Below, one piece after another: positions 50,085 through 63,135 of a DNA stretch of 64,000 nt. Numbering within the stretch: the first letter of the stretch is position 1; every line of letters begins with the position of its first letter. Location of the stretch: positions 70,046,712-70,110,711 of the forward strand of contig CM056581.1 of NCBI GenBank assembly GCA_029721435.1, read 5' to 3'. The notes below the pieces were generated by a model. It saw only the letters and a program-made list of their open reading frames with translations, ran no database searches and was not told the DNA's origin. The stretch comes from Gymnothorax reevesii. Taxonomy: Eukaryota > Chordata > Actinopteri > Anguilliformes > Muraenidae. A program made the position numbers and the translations under genes.

Positions 50085-53000
50085 ATGAAAATTTTTGACA
50101 TGCAGAAGTTAAAAAAAAGAAAGTTTTTAAAAAAGTGTATATCTTCACTTCAGAGACTAATATTCACTTCCAATAGGCCATACAAGCACATTGGAAAAAT
50201 TGGTGGCATATATGCAGTGCAACAGAGATCTGAAGCATTTCCCAGGCCAGATACACGCAGAGATTCACATTCTGAGCTTAAAACCTCAAAGAAGCGTGTT
50301 TTCATGAAAGAGCGTATGGAGACAATATCAGCGCTCTAGCTCGCTTCCTTAAGAAGATAGAAGCCAATTCACTCCTATTTAGTCATACAGTGAAAATTCA
50401 CTCATGTTTGTCACTTTCCCACTGATTTACACACAGAATGAAAATTTTTGACATGCAGAAGTTAAAAAAAAGAAAGTTTTTAAAAAAGTGTATATCTTCA
50501 CTACAGAGACTCATATTCACTTCCAATAGGCCATAAAAACACATTGGAAAAATGGATGGCATATATGCAGTGCAACAGTGATCTGAAGCATTTCCCAGGC
50601 CAGATACACGCAGAGATTCACATTCTGAGCTTAAAACCTCAAAGTAGCGTGTTTTCATGAAAGAGCGTATGGAGACAATATCAGCGCTCTAGGTCGCTTC
50701 CTTAAGAAGATAGCAGCCAATTCACTCCTATTTAGTCATACAGTGAAAATTCACTCATGTTTGTCACTTTCCCACTGATTTACACACAGAATGAAAATTT
50801 TTGACATGCAGAAGTTAAAAAAAAGAAAGTTTTTAAAAAAGTGTATATCTTCACTACAGAGACTCATATTCACTTCCAATAGGCCATAAAAACACATTGG
50901 AAAAATGGATGGCATATATGCAGTGCAACAGTGATCTGAAGCATTTCCCAGGCCAGATACACGCAGAGATTCACATTCTGAGCTTAAAACCTCAAAGTAG
51001 CGTGTTTTCATGAAAGAGCGTATGGAGACAATATCAGCGCTCTAGGTCGCTTCCTTAAGAAGATAGCAGCCAATTCACTCCTATTTAGTCATACAGTGAA
51101 AATTCACTCATGTTTGTCACTTTCCCACTGATTTACACACAGAATGAAAATTTTTGACATGCAGAAGTTAAAAAAAAGAAAGTTTTTAAAAAAGTGTATA
51201 TCTTCACTACAGAGACTCATATTCACTTCCAATAGGCCATACAAGCATATTGGACAAATTGCTGCCATATATGCAGTGCACAGTGATCTGAAGCATTTCC
51301 CAGCCCAGATACACGAACAGATTCACTTTCTGAGATTAAAACCTAGAAGAAGCGTGTTTTCATGAAAGAGCGTATGGAGACAATATCAGCGCTCTAGCTC
51401 GCTTCCTTAAGAAGATAGCAGCCAATTCACTCCTATTTAGTCATACAGTGAAAATTCACTCATGTTTGTCACTTTCCCACTGATTTACACACAGAATGAA
51501 AATTTTTGACATGCAGAAGTTAAAAAAAAGAAAGTTTTTAAAAAAGTGTATATCTTCACTACAGAGACTCATATTCACTTCCAATAGGCCATAAAAACAC
51601 ATTGGAAAAATGGATGGCATATATGCAGTGCAACAGTGATCTGAAGCATTTCCCAGGCCAGATACACGCAGAGATTCACATTCTGAGCTTCAAACCTCAA
51701 AGTAGCGTGTTTTCATGAATGTGCGTATGGAGACAATATCAGCGCTCTAGCTCGCTTCCCTAAGAAGATAGCAGCCAATTCACTCCTATTTAGTCATACA
51801 GTGAAAATTCACTCATGTTTGTCACTTTCCCACTGATTTACACACAGAATGAAAATTTTTGACATGCAGAAGTTAAAAAAAAGAAAGTTTTTAAAAAAGT
51901 GTATATCTTCACTACAGAGACTCATATTCACTTCCAATAGGCCATAAAAACACATTGGAAAAATGGATGGCATATATGCAGTGCCACAGTGATCTGAAGC
52001 ATTTCCCAGGCCAGATACACGCAGAGATTCACATTCTGAGCTTAAAACCTCAAAGAAGCGTGTTTTCATGAAAGAGCGTATGGAGACAATATCAGCGCTC
52101 TAGCTCGCTTCCTTAAGAAGATAGAAGCCAATTCACTCCTATTTAGTCATACAGTGAAAATTCACTCATGTTTGTCACTTTCCCACTGATTTACACACAG
52201 AATGAAAATTTTTGACATGCAGAAGTTAAAAAAAAGAAAGTTTTTAAAAAAGTGTATATCTTCACTACAGAGACTCATATTGACTTCCAATAGGCCATAA
52301 AAACACATTGGAAAAATGGATGGCATATATGCAGTGCAACAGTGATCTGAAGCATTTCCCAGGCCAGATACACGCAGAGATTCACATTCTGAGCTTAAAA
52401 CCTCAAAGAAGCGTGTTTTCATGAAAGAGCGTATGGAGACAATATCAGCGCTCTAGCTCGCTTCCTTAAGAAGATAGAAGCCAATTCACTCCTATTTAGT
52501 CATACAGTGAAAATTCACTCATGTTTGTCACTTTCCCACTGATTTACACACAGAATGAAAATTTTTGACATGCAGAAGTTAAAAAAAGAAAGTTTTTAAA
52601 AAAGTGCATATCTTCACTTCAGAGACTCATATTCACTTCCAATAGGCCATACAAGCAAATTGGACAAATTGCTGCCATATATGCAGTGCACAGTGATCTG
52701 AAGCATTTCCCAGCCCAGATACACGAACAGATTCACTTTCTGAGCTTAAAACCTAGAAGAAGCGTGTTTTCATGAAAGAGCGTATGGAGACAATATCAGC
52801 GCTCTAGCTCGCTTCCTTAAGAAGATAGCAGCCAATTCACTCCTATTTAGTCATACAGTGAAAATTCACTCATGTTTGTCACTTTCCCACTGATTTACAC
52901 ACAGAATGAAAATTTTTGACATGCAGAAGTTAAAAAAAAGAAAGTTTTTAAAAAAGTGTATATCTTCACTTCAGAGACTAATATTCACTTCCAATAGGCC

Positions 53001-55021
53001 ATACAAGCACATTGGAAAAATGGATGGCATATATGCAGTGCAACAGTGATCTGAAGCATTTCCCAGGCCAGATACACGCAGAGATTCACATTCTGAGCTT
53101 AAAACCTCAAAGAAGCGTGTTTTCATGAAAAAGCGTATGGAGACAATATCAGCGCTCTAGCTCGCTTCCTTAAGAAGATAGAAGCCAATTCACTCCTATT
53201 TAGTCATACAGTGAAAATTCACTCATGTTTGTGACTTTCCCACTGATTTACACACAGAATGAAAATTTTTGACATGCAGAAGTTAAAAAAAAGAAAGTTT
53301 TTAAAAAAGTGTATATCTTCACTACAGAGACTCATATTCACTTCCAATAGGCCATAAAAACACATTGGAAAAATGGATGGCATATATGCAGTGCAACAGT
53401 GATCTGAAGCATTTCCCAGGCCAGATACACGCAGAGATTCACATTCTGAGCTTAAAACCTCAAAGAAGCGTGTTTTCATGAAAGAGCGTATGGAGACAAT
53501 ATCAGCGCTCTAGCTCGCTTCCTTAAGAAGATAGAAGCCAATTCACTCCTATTTAGTCATACAGTGAAAATTCACTCATGTTTGTCACTTTCCCACTGAT
53601 TTACACACGGATTGAAACTTTTTGACAAGCAGAAGTTAAAAAAAAGAAAGTTTTTAAAAAAGTGCATATCTTCACTTCAGAGACTCATATTCACTTCCAA
53701 TAGGCCATACAAGCAAATTGGACAAATTGCTGCCATATATGCAGTGCACAGTGATCTGAAGCATTTCCCAGCCCACATACACGAACAGATTCACTTTCTG
53801 AGCTTAAAACCTCAAAGAAGCGTGTTTTCATGAAAGAGCGTATGGAGACAATATCAGCGCTCTAGCTCGCTTCCCTAAGAAGATAGCAGCCAATTCACTC
53901 CTATTTAGTCATACAGTGAAAATTCACTCATGTTTGTCACTTTCCCACTGATTTCCACACAGAATGAAAATTTTTGACATGCAGAAGTTAAAAAAAAGAA
54001 AGTTTTTAAAAAAGTGTATATCTTCACTACAGAGACTCATATTCACTTCCAATAGGCCATAAAAACACATTGGAAAAATGGATGGCATATATGCAGTGCA
54101 ACAGTGATCTGAAGCATTTCCCAGGCCAGATACACGCAGAGATTCACATTCTGAGCTTAAAACCTCAAAGTAGCGTGTTTTCATGAAAGAGCGTATGGAG
54201 ACAATATCAGCGCTCTAGGTCGCTTCCTTAAGAAGATAGCAGCCAATTCACTCCTATTTAGTCATACAGTGAAAATTCACTCATGTTTGTCACTTTCCCA
54301 CTGATTTACACACAGAATGAAAATTTTTGACATGCAGAAGTTAAAAAAAAGAAAGTTTTTAAAAAAGTGTATATCTTCACTACAGAGACTCATATTCACT
54401 TCCAATAGGCCATAAAAACACATTGGAAAAATGGATGGCATATATGCAGTGCAACAGTGATCTGAAGCATTTCCCAGGCCAGATACACGCAGAGATTCAC
54501 ATTCTGAGCTTAAAACCTCAAAGTAGCGTGTTTTCATGAAAGAGCGTATGGAGACAATATCAGCGCTCTAGGTCGCTTCCTTAAGAAGATAGCAGCCAAT
54601 TCACTCCTATTTAGTCATACAGTGAAAATTCACTCATGTTTGTCACTTTCCCACTGATTTACACACAGAATGAAAATTTTTGACATGCAGAAGTTAAAAA
54701 AAAGAAAGTTTTTAAAAAAGTGTATATCTTCACTACAGAGACTCATATTCACTTCCAATAGGCCATACAAGCATATTGGACAAATTGCTGCCATATATGC
54801 AGTGCACAGTGATCTGAAGCATTTCCCAGCCCAGATACACGAACAGATTCACTTTCTGAGATTAAAACCTAGAAGAAGCGTGTTTTCATGAAAGAGCGTA
54901 TGGAGACAATATCAGCGCTCTAGCTCGCTTCCTTAAGAAGATAGCAGCCAATTCACTCCTATTTAGTCATACAGTGAAAATTCACTCATGTTTGTCACTT
55001 TCCCACTGATTTACACACAGA
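50085..55021 (+). repeat. 14-monomer C-headed segment like the left end of the window
   Basis: Starts: 50085 C, 50438 D, 50791 D, 51144 E, 51496 F, 51849 G, 52202 H, 52555 J, 52906 K, 53259 L, 53612 B1, 53964 D, 54317 D, 54670 E. Together with the G-H-I-B before it, it parallels 2471-7408 at an offset of 46,202 bp, shifting to 46,555 bp after the extra D. Confidence 0.9.
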
Positions 55022-57138
55022 ATGAAAATTTTTGACATGCAGAAGAGAAAAAAAAGAAAGTTTTTAAAAAAGTGTATATCTTCACTACAGAGACTCATAT
55101 TCACTTCCAATAGGCCATAAAAACACATTGGAAAAATGGATGGCATATATGCAGTGCAACAGTGATCTGAAGCATTTCCCAGGCCAGATACACGCAGAGA
55201 TTCACATTCTGAGCTTAAAACCTCAAAGAAGCGTGTTTTCATGAAAGAGCGTATGGAGACAATATCAGCGCTCTAGCTCGCTTCCTTAAGAAGATAGAAG
55301 CCAATTCACTCCTATTTAGTCATACAGTGAAAATTCACTCATGTTTGTCACTTTCCCACTGATTTACACACGGATTGAAACTTTTTGACAAGCAGAAGTT
55401 AAAAAAAAAGAAAGTTTTTAAAAAAGTGCATATCTTCACTTCAGAGACTCATATTCACTTCCAATAGGCCATACAAGCAAATTGGACAAATTGCTGCCAT
55501 ATATGCAGTGCACAGTGATCTGAAGCATTTCCCAGCCCACATACACGAACAGATTCACTTTCTGAGCTTAAAACCTCAAAGAAGCGTGTTTTCATGAAAG
55601 AGCGTATGGAGACAATATCAGCGCTCTAGCTCGCTTCCCTAAGAAGATAGCAGCCAATTCACTCCTATTTAGTCATACAGTGAAAATTCACTCATGTTTG
55701 TCACTTTCCCACTGATTTACACACAGAATGAAAATTTTTGACATGCAGAAGTTAAAAAAAAGAAAGTTTTTAAAAAAGTGTATATCTTCACTACAGAGAC
55801 TCATATTCACTTCCAATAGGCCATAAAAACACATTGGAAAAATGGATGGCATATATGCAGTGCAACAGTGATCTGAAGCATTTCCCAGGCCAGATACACG
55901 CAGAGATTCACATTCTGAGCTTAAAACCTCAAAGTAGCGTGTTTTCATGAAAGAGCGTATGGAGACAATATCAGCGCTCTAGGTCACTTCCTTAAAAAGA
56001 TAGCAGCCAATTCACTCCTATTTAGTCATACAGTGAAAATTCACTCATGTTTGTCACTTTCCCACTGATTTACACACAGAATGAAAATTTTTGACATGCA
56101 GAAGTTAAAAAAAAGAAAGTTTTTAAAAAAGTGTATATCTTCACTACAGAGACTCATATTCACTTCCAATAGGCCATAAAAACACATTGGAAAAATGGAT
56201 GGCATATATGCAGTGCAACAGTGATCTGAAGCATTTCCCAGGCCAGATACACGCAGAGATTCACATTCTGAGCTTAAAACCTCAAAGTAGCGTGTTTTCA
56301 TGAAAGAGCGTATGGAGACAATATCAGCGCTCTAGGTCGCTTCCTTAAGAAGATAGCAGCCAATTCACTCCTATTTAGTCATACAGTGAAAATTCACTCA
56401 TGTTTGTCACTTTCCCACTGATTTACACACAGAATGAAAATTTTTGACATGCAGAAGTTAAAAAAAAGAAAGTTTTTAAAAAAGTGTATATCTTCACTAC
56501 AGAGACTCATATTCACTTCCAATAGGCCATACAAGCATATTGGACAAATTGCTGCCATATATGCAGTGCACAGTGATCTGAAGCATTTCCCAGCCCAGAT
56601 ACACGAACAGATTCACTTTCTGAGATTAAAACCTAGAAGAAGCGTGTTTTCATGAAAGAGCGTATGGAGACAATATCAGCGCTCTAGCTCGCTTCCCTAA
56701 GAAGATAGCAGCCAATTCACTCCTATTTAGTCATACAGTGAAAATTCACTCATGTTTGTCACTTTCCCACTGATTTACACACAGAATGAAAATTTTTGAC
56801 ATGCAGAAGTTAAAAAAAAGAAAGTTTTTAAAAAAGTGTATATCTTCACTACAGAGACTCATATTCACTTCCAATAGGCCATAAAAACACATTGGAAAAA
56901 TGGATGGCATATATGCAGTGCCACAGTGATCTGAAGCATTTCCCAGGCCAGATACACGCAGAGATTCACATTCTGAGCTTAAAACCTCAAAGAAGCGTGT
57001 TTTCATGAAAGAGCGTATGGAGACAATATCAGCGCTCTAGCTCGCTTCCTTAAGAAGATAGAAGCCAATTCACTCCTATTTAGTCATACAGTGAAAATTC
57101 ACTCATGTTTGTCACTTTCCCACTGATTTACACACAGA
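55022..57138 (+). repeat. 6-monomer segment H-B3-D-D-E-G
   Basis: Starts: 55022 H (GAAGAGAAA in place of GAAGTTAAA), 55375 B3, 55728 D, 56081 D, 56434 E, 56786 G. The D at 55728 carries GTCACTTCC and TTAAAAAGA. Both changes recur in the D at 60666, 4,938 bp (14 monomers) away. Confidence 0.9.
55375..55727 (+). repeat. Monomer type B3 (exemplar)
   Basis: Like B1 (CAGCCCACATAC, AACCTCAAAGAAG, TTCCCTAAG) but with nine A in the first tract and GATTTACACACAG at the junction. Starts: 55375 and 60313, both between H and D. Confidence 0.85.
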
Positions 57139-57491
57139 ATGAAAATTTTTGACATGCAGAAGTTAAAAAAAAGAAAGTTTTTAAAAAAGTGTATATCTTC
57201 ACTTCAGAGACTAATATTCACTTCCAATAGGCCATACAAGCACATTGGAAAAATTGGTGGCATATATGCAGTGCAACAGAGATCTGAAGCATTTCCCAGG
57301 CCAGATACACGAACAGATTCACTTTCTGAGATTAAAACCTAGAAGAAGCGTGTTTTCATGAAAGAGCGTATGGAGACAATATCAGCGCTCTAGCTCGCTT
57401 CCTTAAGAAGATAGCAGCCAATTCACTCCTATTTAGTCATACAGTGAAAATTCACTCATGTTTGTCACTTTCCCACTGATTTACACACAGA
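57139..57491 (+). repeat. Hybrid monomer C/E, first copy
   Basis: It is C-type through GGAAAAATTGGTGG, GCAACAGAGATC and CCAGGCCAGATACACG, then E-type from AACAGATTCACTTTCTGAG to GATTAAAACCTAG. The switch lies in the shared GATACACG motif. The same hybrid recurs at 62783, so the exchange happened once and was then duplicated. Confidence 0.88.
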
Positions 57492-59959
57492 ATGAAAATT
57501 TTTGACATGCAGAAGTTAAAAAAAAGAAAGTTTTTAAAGAAGTGTATATCTTCACTACAGAGACTCATATTCACTTCCAATAGGCCATAAAAACACATTG
57601 GAAAAATGGATGGCATATATGCAGTGCAACAGTGATCTGAAGCATTTCCCAGGCCAGATACACGCAGAGATTCACATTCTGAGCTTAAAACCTCAAAGAA
57701 GCGTGTTTTCATGAAAGAGCGTATGGAGACAATATCAGCGCTCTAGCTCGCTTCCTTAAGAAGATAGAAGCCAATTCACTCCTATTTAGTCATACAGTGA
57801 AAATTCACTCATGTTTGTCACTTTCCCACTGATTTACACACAGAATGAAAATTTTTGACATGCAGAAGTTAAAAAAAAGAAAGTTTTTAAAAAAGTGTAT
57901 ATCTTCACTACAGAGACTCATATTCACTTCCAATAGGCCATAAAAACACATTGGAAAAATGGATGGCATATATGCAGTGCAACAGTGATCTGAAGCATTT
58001 CCCAGGCCAGATACACGCAGAGATTCACATTCTGAGCTTAAAACCTCAAAGAAGCGTGTTTTCATGAAAGAGCGTATGGAGACAATATCAGCGCTCTAGC
58101 TCGCTTCCTTAAGAAGATAGAAGCCAATTCACTCCTATTTAGTCATACAGTGAAAATTCACTCATGTTTGTCACTTTCCCACTGATTTACACACAGAATG
58201 AAAATTTTTGACATGCAGAAGTTAAAAAAAGAAAGTTTTTAAAAAAGTGCATATCTTCACTTCAGAGACTTATATTCACTTCCAATAGGCCATACAAGCA
58301 AATTGGACAAATTGCTGCCATATATGCAGTGCACAGTGATCTGAAGCATTTCCCAGCCCAGATACACGAACAGATTCACTTTCTGAGCTTAAAACCTAGA
58401 AGAAGCGTGTTTTCATGAAAGAGCGTATGGAGACAATATCAGCGCTCTAGCTCGCTTCCTTAAGAAGATAGCAGCCAATTCACTCCTATTTAGTCATACA
58501 GTGAAAATTCACTCATGTTTGTCACTTTCCCACTGATTTACACACAGAATGAAAATTTTTGACATGCAGAAGTTAAAAAAAAGAAAGTTTTTAAAAAAGT
58601 GTATATCTTCACTTCAGAGACTAATATTCACTTCCAATAGGCCATACAAGCACATTGGAAAAATGGATGGCATATATGCAGTGCAACAGTGATCTGAAGC
58701 ATTTCCCAGGCCAGATACACGCAGAGATTCACATTCTGAGCTTAAAACCTCAAAGAAGCGTGTTTTCATGAAAAAGCGTATGGAGACAATATCAGCGCTC
58801 TAGCTCGCTTCCTTAAGAAGATAGAAGCCAATTCACTCCTATTTAGTCATACAGTGAAAATTCACTCATGTTTGTGACTTTCCCACTGATTTACACACAG
58901 AATGAAAATTTTTGACATGCAGAAGTTAAAAAAAAGAAAGTTTTTAAAAAAGTGTATATCTTCACTACAGAGACTCATATTCACTTCCAATAGGCCATAA
59001 AAACACATTGGAAAAATGGATGGCATATATGCAGTGCAACAGTGATCTGAAGCATTTCCCAGGCCAGATACACGCAGAGATTCACATTCTGAGCTTAAAA
59101 CCTCAAAGAAGCGTGTTTTCATGAAAGAGCGTATGGAGACAATATCAGCGCTCTAGCTCGCTTCCTTAAGAAGATAGCAGCCAATTCACTCCTATTTAGT
59201 CATACAGTGAAAATTCACTCATGTTTGTCACTTTCCCACTGATTTACACACAGAATGAAAATTTTTGACATGCAGAAGTTAAAAAAAAGAAAGTTTTTAA
59301 AAAAGTGTATATCTTCACTACAGAGACTCATATTCACTTCCAATAGGCCATAAAAACACATTGGAAAAATGGATGGCATATATGCAGTGCAACAGTGATC
59401 TGAAGCATTTCCCAGGCCAGATACACGCAGAGATTCACATTCTGAGCTTAAAACCTCAAAGTAGCGTGTTTTCATGAAAGAGCGTATGGAGACAATATCA
59501 GCGCTCTAGGTCACTTCCTTAAGAAGATAGCAGCCAATTCACTCCTATTTAGTCATACAGTGAAAATTCACTCATGTTTGTCACTTTCCCACTGATTTAC
59601 ACACAGAATGAAAATTTTTGACATGCAGAAGTTAAAAAAAAGAAAGTTTTTAAAAAAGTGTATATCTTCACTACAGAGACTCATATTCACTTCCAATAGG
59701 CCATACAAGCATATTGGACAAATTGCTGCCATATATGCAGTGCACAGTGATCTGAAGCATTTCCCAGCCCAGATACACGAACAGATTCACTTTCTGAGAT
59801 TAAAACCTAGAAGAAGCGTGTTTTCATGAAAGAGCGTATGGAGACAATATCAGCGCTCTAGCTCGCTTCCTTAAGAAGATAGCAGCCAATTCACTCCTAT
59901 TTAGTCATACAGTGAAAATTCACTCATGTTTGTCACTTTCCCACTGATTTACACACAGA
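57139..59959 (+). repeat. 8-monomer segment headed by a C/E hybrid
   Basis: Starts: 57139 C/E hybrid, 57492 H (AAAGAAGTG variant), 57845 H, 58198 J (GACTTATATTC variant), 58549 K, 58902 L, 59255 D, 59608 E. L is followed directly by D, the only J-K-L cassette here without B1. The first four monomers recur at 62783 to the right edge. Confidence 0.9.
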
Positions 59960-62782
59960 ATGAAAATTTTTGACATGCAGAAGTTAAAAAAAAGAAAGTT
60001 TTTAAAAAAGTGTATATCTTCACTACAGAGACTCATATTCACTTCCAATAGGCCATAAAAACACATTGGAAAAATGGATGGCATATATGCAGTGCAACAG
60101 TGATCTGAAGCATTTCCCAGGCCAGATACACGCAGAGATTCACATTCTGAGCTTAAAACCTCAAAGAAGCGTGTTTTCATGAAAGAGCGTATGGAGACAA
60201 TATCAGCGCTCTAGCTCGCTTCCTTAAGAAGATAGAAGCCAATTCACTCCTATTTAGTCATACAGTGAAAATTCACTCATGTTTGTCACTTTCCCACTGA
60301 TTTACACACGGATTGAAACTTTTTGACAAGCAGAAGTTAAAAAAAAAGAAAGTTTTTAAAAAAGTGCATATCTTCACTTCAGAGACTCATATTCACTTCC
60401 AATAGGCCATACAAGCAAATTGGACAAATTGCTGCCATATATGCAGTGCACAGTGATCTGAAGCATTTCCCAGCCCACATACACGAACAGATTCACTTTC
60501 TGAGCTTAAAACCTCAAAGAAGCGTGTTTTCATGAAAGAGCGTATGGAGACAATATCAGCGCTCTAGCTCGCTTCCCTAAGAAGATAGCAGCCAATTCAC
60601 TCCTATTTAGTCATACAGTGAAAATTCACTCATGTTTGTCACTTTCCCACTGATTTACACACAGAATGAAAATTTTTGACATGCAGAAGTTAAAAAAAAG
60701 AAAGTTTTTAAAAAAGTGTATATCTTCACTACAGAGACTCATATTCACTTCCAATAGGCCATAAAAACACATTGGAAAAATGGATGGCATATATGCAGTG
60801 CAACAGTGATCTGAAGCATTTCCCAGGCCAGATACACGCAGAGATTCACATTCTGAGCTTAAAACCTCAAAGTAGCGTGTTTTCATGAAAGAGCGTATGG
60901 AGACAATATCAGCGCTCTAGGTCACTTCCTTAAAAAGATAGCAGCCAATTCACTCCTATTTAGTCATACAGTGAAAATTCACTCATGTTTGTCACTTTCC
61001 CACTGATTTACACACAGAATGAAAATTTTTGACATGCAGAAGTTAAAAAAAAGAAAGTTTTTAAAAAAGTGTATATCTTCACTACAGAGACTCATATTCA
61101 CTTCCAATAGGCCATAAAAACACATTGGAAAAATGGATGGCATATATGCAGTGCAACAGTGATCTGAAGCATTTCCCAGGCCAGATACACGCAGAGATTC
61201 ACATTCTGAGCTTAAAACCTCAAAGTAGCGTGTTTTCATGAAAGAGCGTATGGAGACAATATCAGCGCTCTAGGTCGCTTCCTTAAGAAGATAGCAGCCA
61301 ATTCACTCCTATTTAGTCATACAGTGAAAATTCACTCATGTTTGTCACTTTCCCACTGATTTACACACAGAATGAAAATTTTTGACATGCAGAAGTTAAA
61401 AAAAAGAAAGTTTTTAAAAAAGTGTATATCTTCACTACAGAGACTCATATTCACTTCCAATAGGCCATAAAAACACATTGGAAAAATGGATGGCATATAT
61501 GCAGTGCAACAGTGATCTGAAGCATTTCCCAGGCCAGATACACGCAGAGATTCACATTCTGAGCTTAAAACCTCAAAGTAGCGTGTTTTCATGAAAGAGC
61601 GTATGGAGACAATATCAGCGCTCTAGGTCGCTTCCTTAAGAAGATAGCAGCCAATTCACTCCTATTTAGTCATACAGTGAAAATTCACTCATGTTTGTCA
61701 CTTTCCCACTGATTTACACACAGAATGAAAATTTTTGACATGCAGAAGTTAAAAAAAAGAAAGTTTTTAAAAAAGTGTATATCTTCACTACAGAGACTCA
61801 TATTCACTTCCAATAGGCCATACAAGCATATTGGACAAATTGCTGCCATATATGCAGTGCACAGTGATCTGAAGCATTTCCCAGCCCAGATACACGAACA
61901 GATTCACTTTCTGAGATTAAAACCTAGAAGAAGCGTGTTTTCATGAAAGAGCGTATGGAGACAATATCAGCGCTCTAGCTCGCTTCCTTAAGAAGATAGC
62001 AGCCAATTCACTCCTATTTAGTCATACAGTGAAAATTCACTCATGTTTGTCACTTTCCCACTGATTTACACACAGAATGAAAATTTTTGACATGCAGAAG
62101 TTAAAAAAAAGAAAGTTTTTAAAAAAGTGTATATCTTCACTACAGAGACTCATATTCACTTCCAATAGGCCATAAAAACACATTGGAAAAATGGATGGCA
62201 TATATGCAGTGCAACAGTGATCTGAAGCATTTCCCAGGCCAGATACACGCAGAGATTCACATTCTGAGCTTCAAACCTCAAAGTAGCGTGTTTTCATGAA
62301 TGAGCGTATGGAGACAATATCAGCGCTCTAGCTCGCTTCCCTAAGAAGATAGCAGCCAATTCACTCCTATTTAGTCATACAGTGAAAATTCACTCATGTT
62401 TGTCACTTTCCCACTGATTTACACACAGAATGAAAATTTTTGACATGCAGAAGTTAAAAAAAAGAAAGTTTTTAAAAAAGTGTATATCTTCACTACAGAG
62501 ACTCATATTCACTTCCAATAGGCCATAAAAACACATTGGAAAAATGGATGGCATATATGCAGTGCCACAGTGATCTGAAGCATTTCCCAGGCCAGATACA
62601 CGCAGAGATTCACATTCTGAGCTTAAAACCTCAAAGAAGCGTGTTTTCATGAAAGAGCGTATGGAGACAATATCAGCGCTCTAGCTCGCTTCCTTAAGAA
62701 GATAGAAGCCAATTCACTCCTATTTAGTCATACAGTGAAAATTCACTCATGTTTGTCACTTTCCCACTGATTTACACACAGA
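59960..62782 (+). repeat. 8-monomer segment H-B3-D-D-D-E-F-G
   Basis: Starts: 59960 H, 60313 B3, 60666 D, 61019 D, 61372 D, 61725 E, 62077 F, 62430 G. It parallels 55022-57138 but has three consecutive D monomers and gains an F. It is the only D triplet in the window. Confidence 0.9.
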
Positions 62783-63135
62783 ATGAAAATTTTTGACATG
62801 CAGAAGTTAAAAAAAAGAAAGTTTTTAAAAAAGTGTATATCTTCACTTCAGAGACTAATATTCACTTCCAATAGGCCATACAAGCACATTGGAAAAATTG
62901 GTGGCATATATGCAGTGCAACAGAGATCTGAAGCATTTCCCAGGCCAGATACACGAACAGATTCACTTTCTGAGATTAAAACCTAGAAGAAGCGTGTTTT
63001 CATGAAAGAGCGTATGGAGACAATATCAGCGCTCTAGCTCGCTTCCTTAAGAAGATAGCAGCCAATTCACTCCTATTTAGTCATACAGTGAAAATTCACT
63101 CATGTTTGTCACTTTCCCACTGATTTACACACAGA
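62783..63135 (+). repeat. Hybrid monomer C/E, second copy
   Basis: Same switch point and same neighbours (G before, H with AAAGAAGTG after) as the copy at 57139, 5,644 bp (16 monomers) upstream. Confidence 0.88.
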
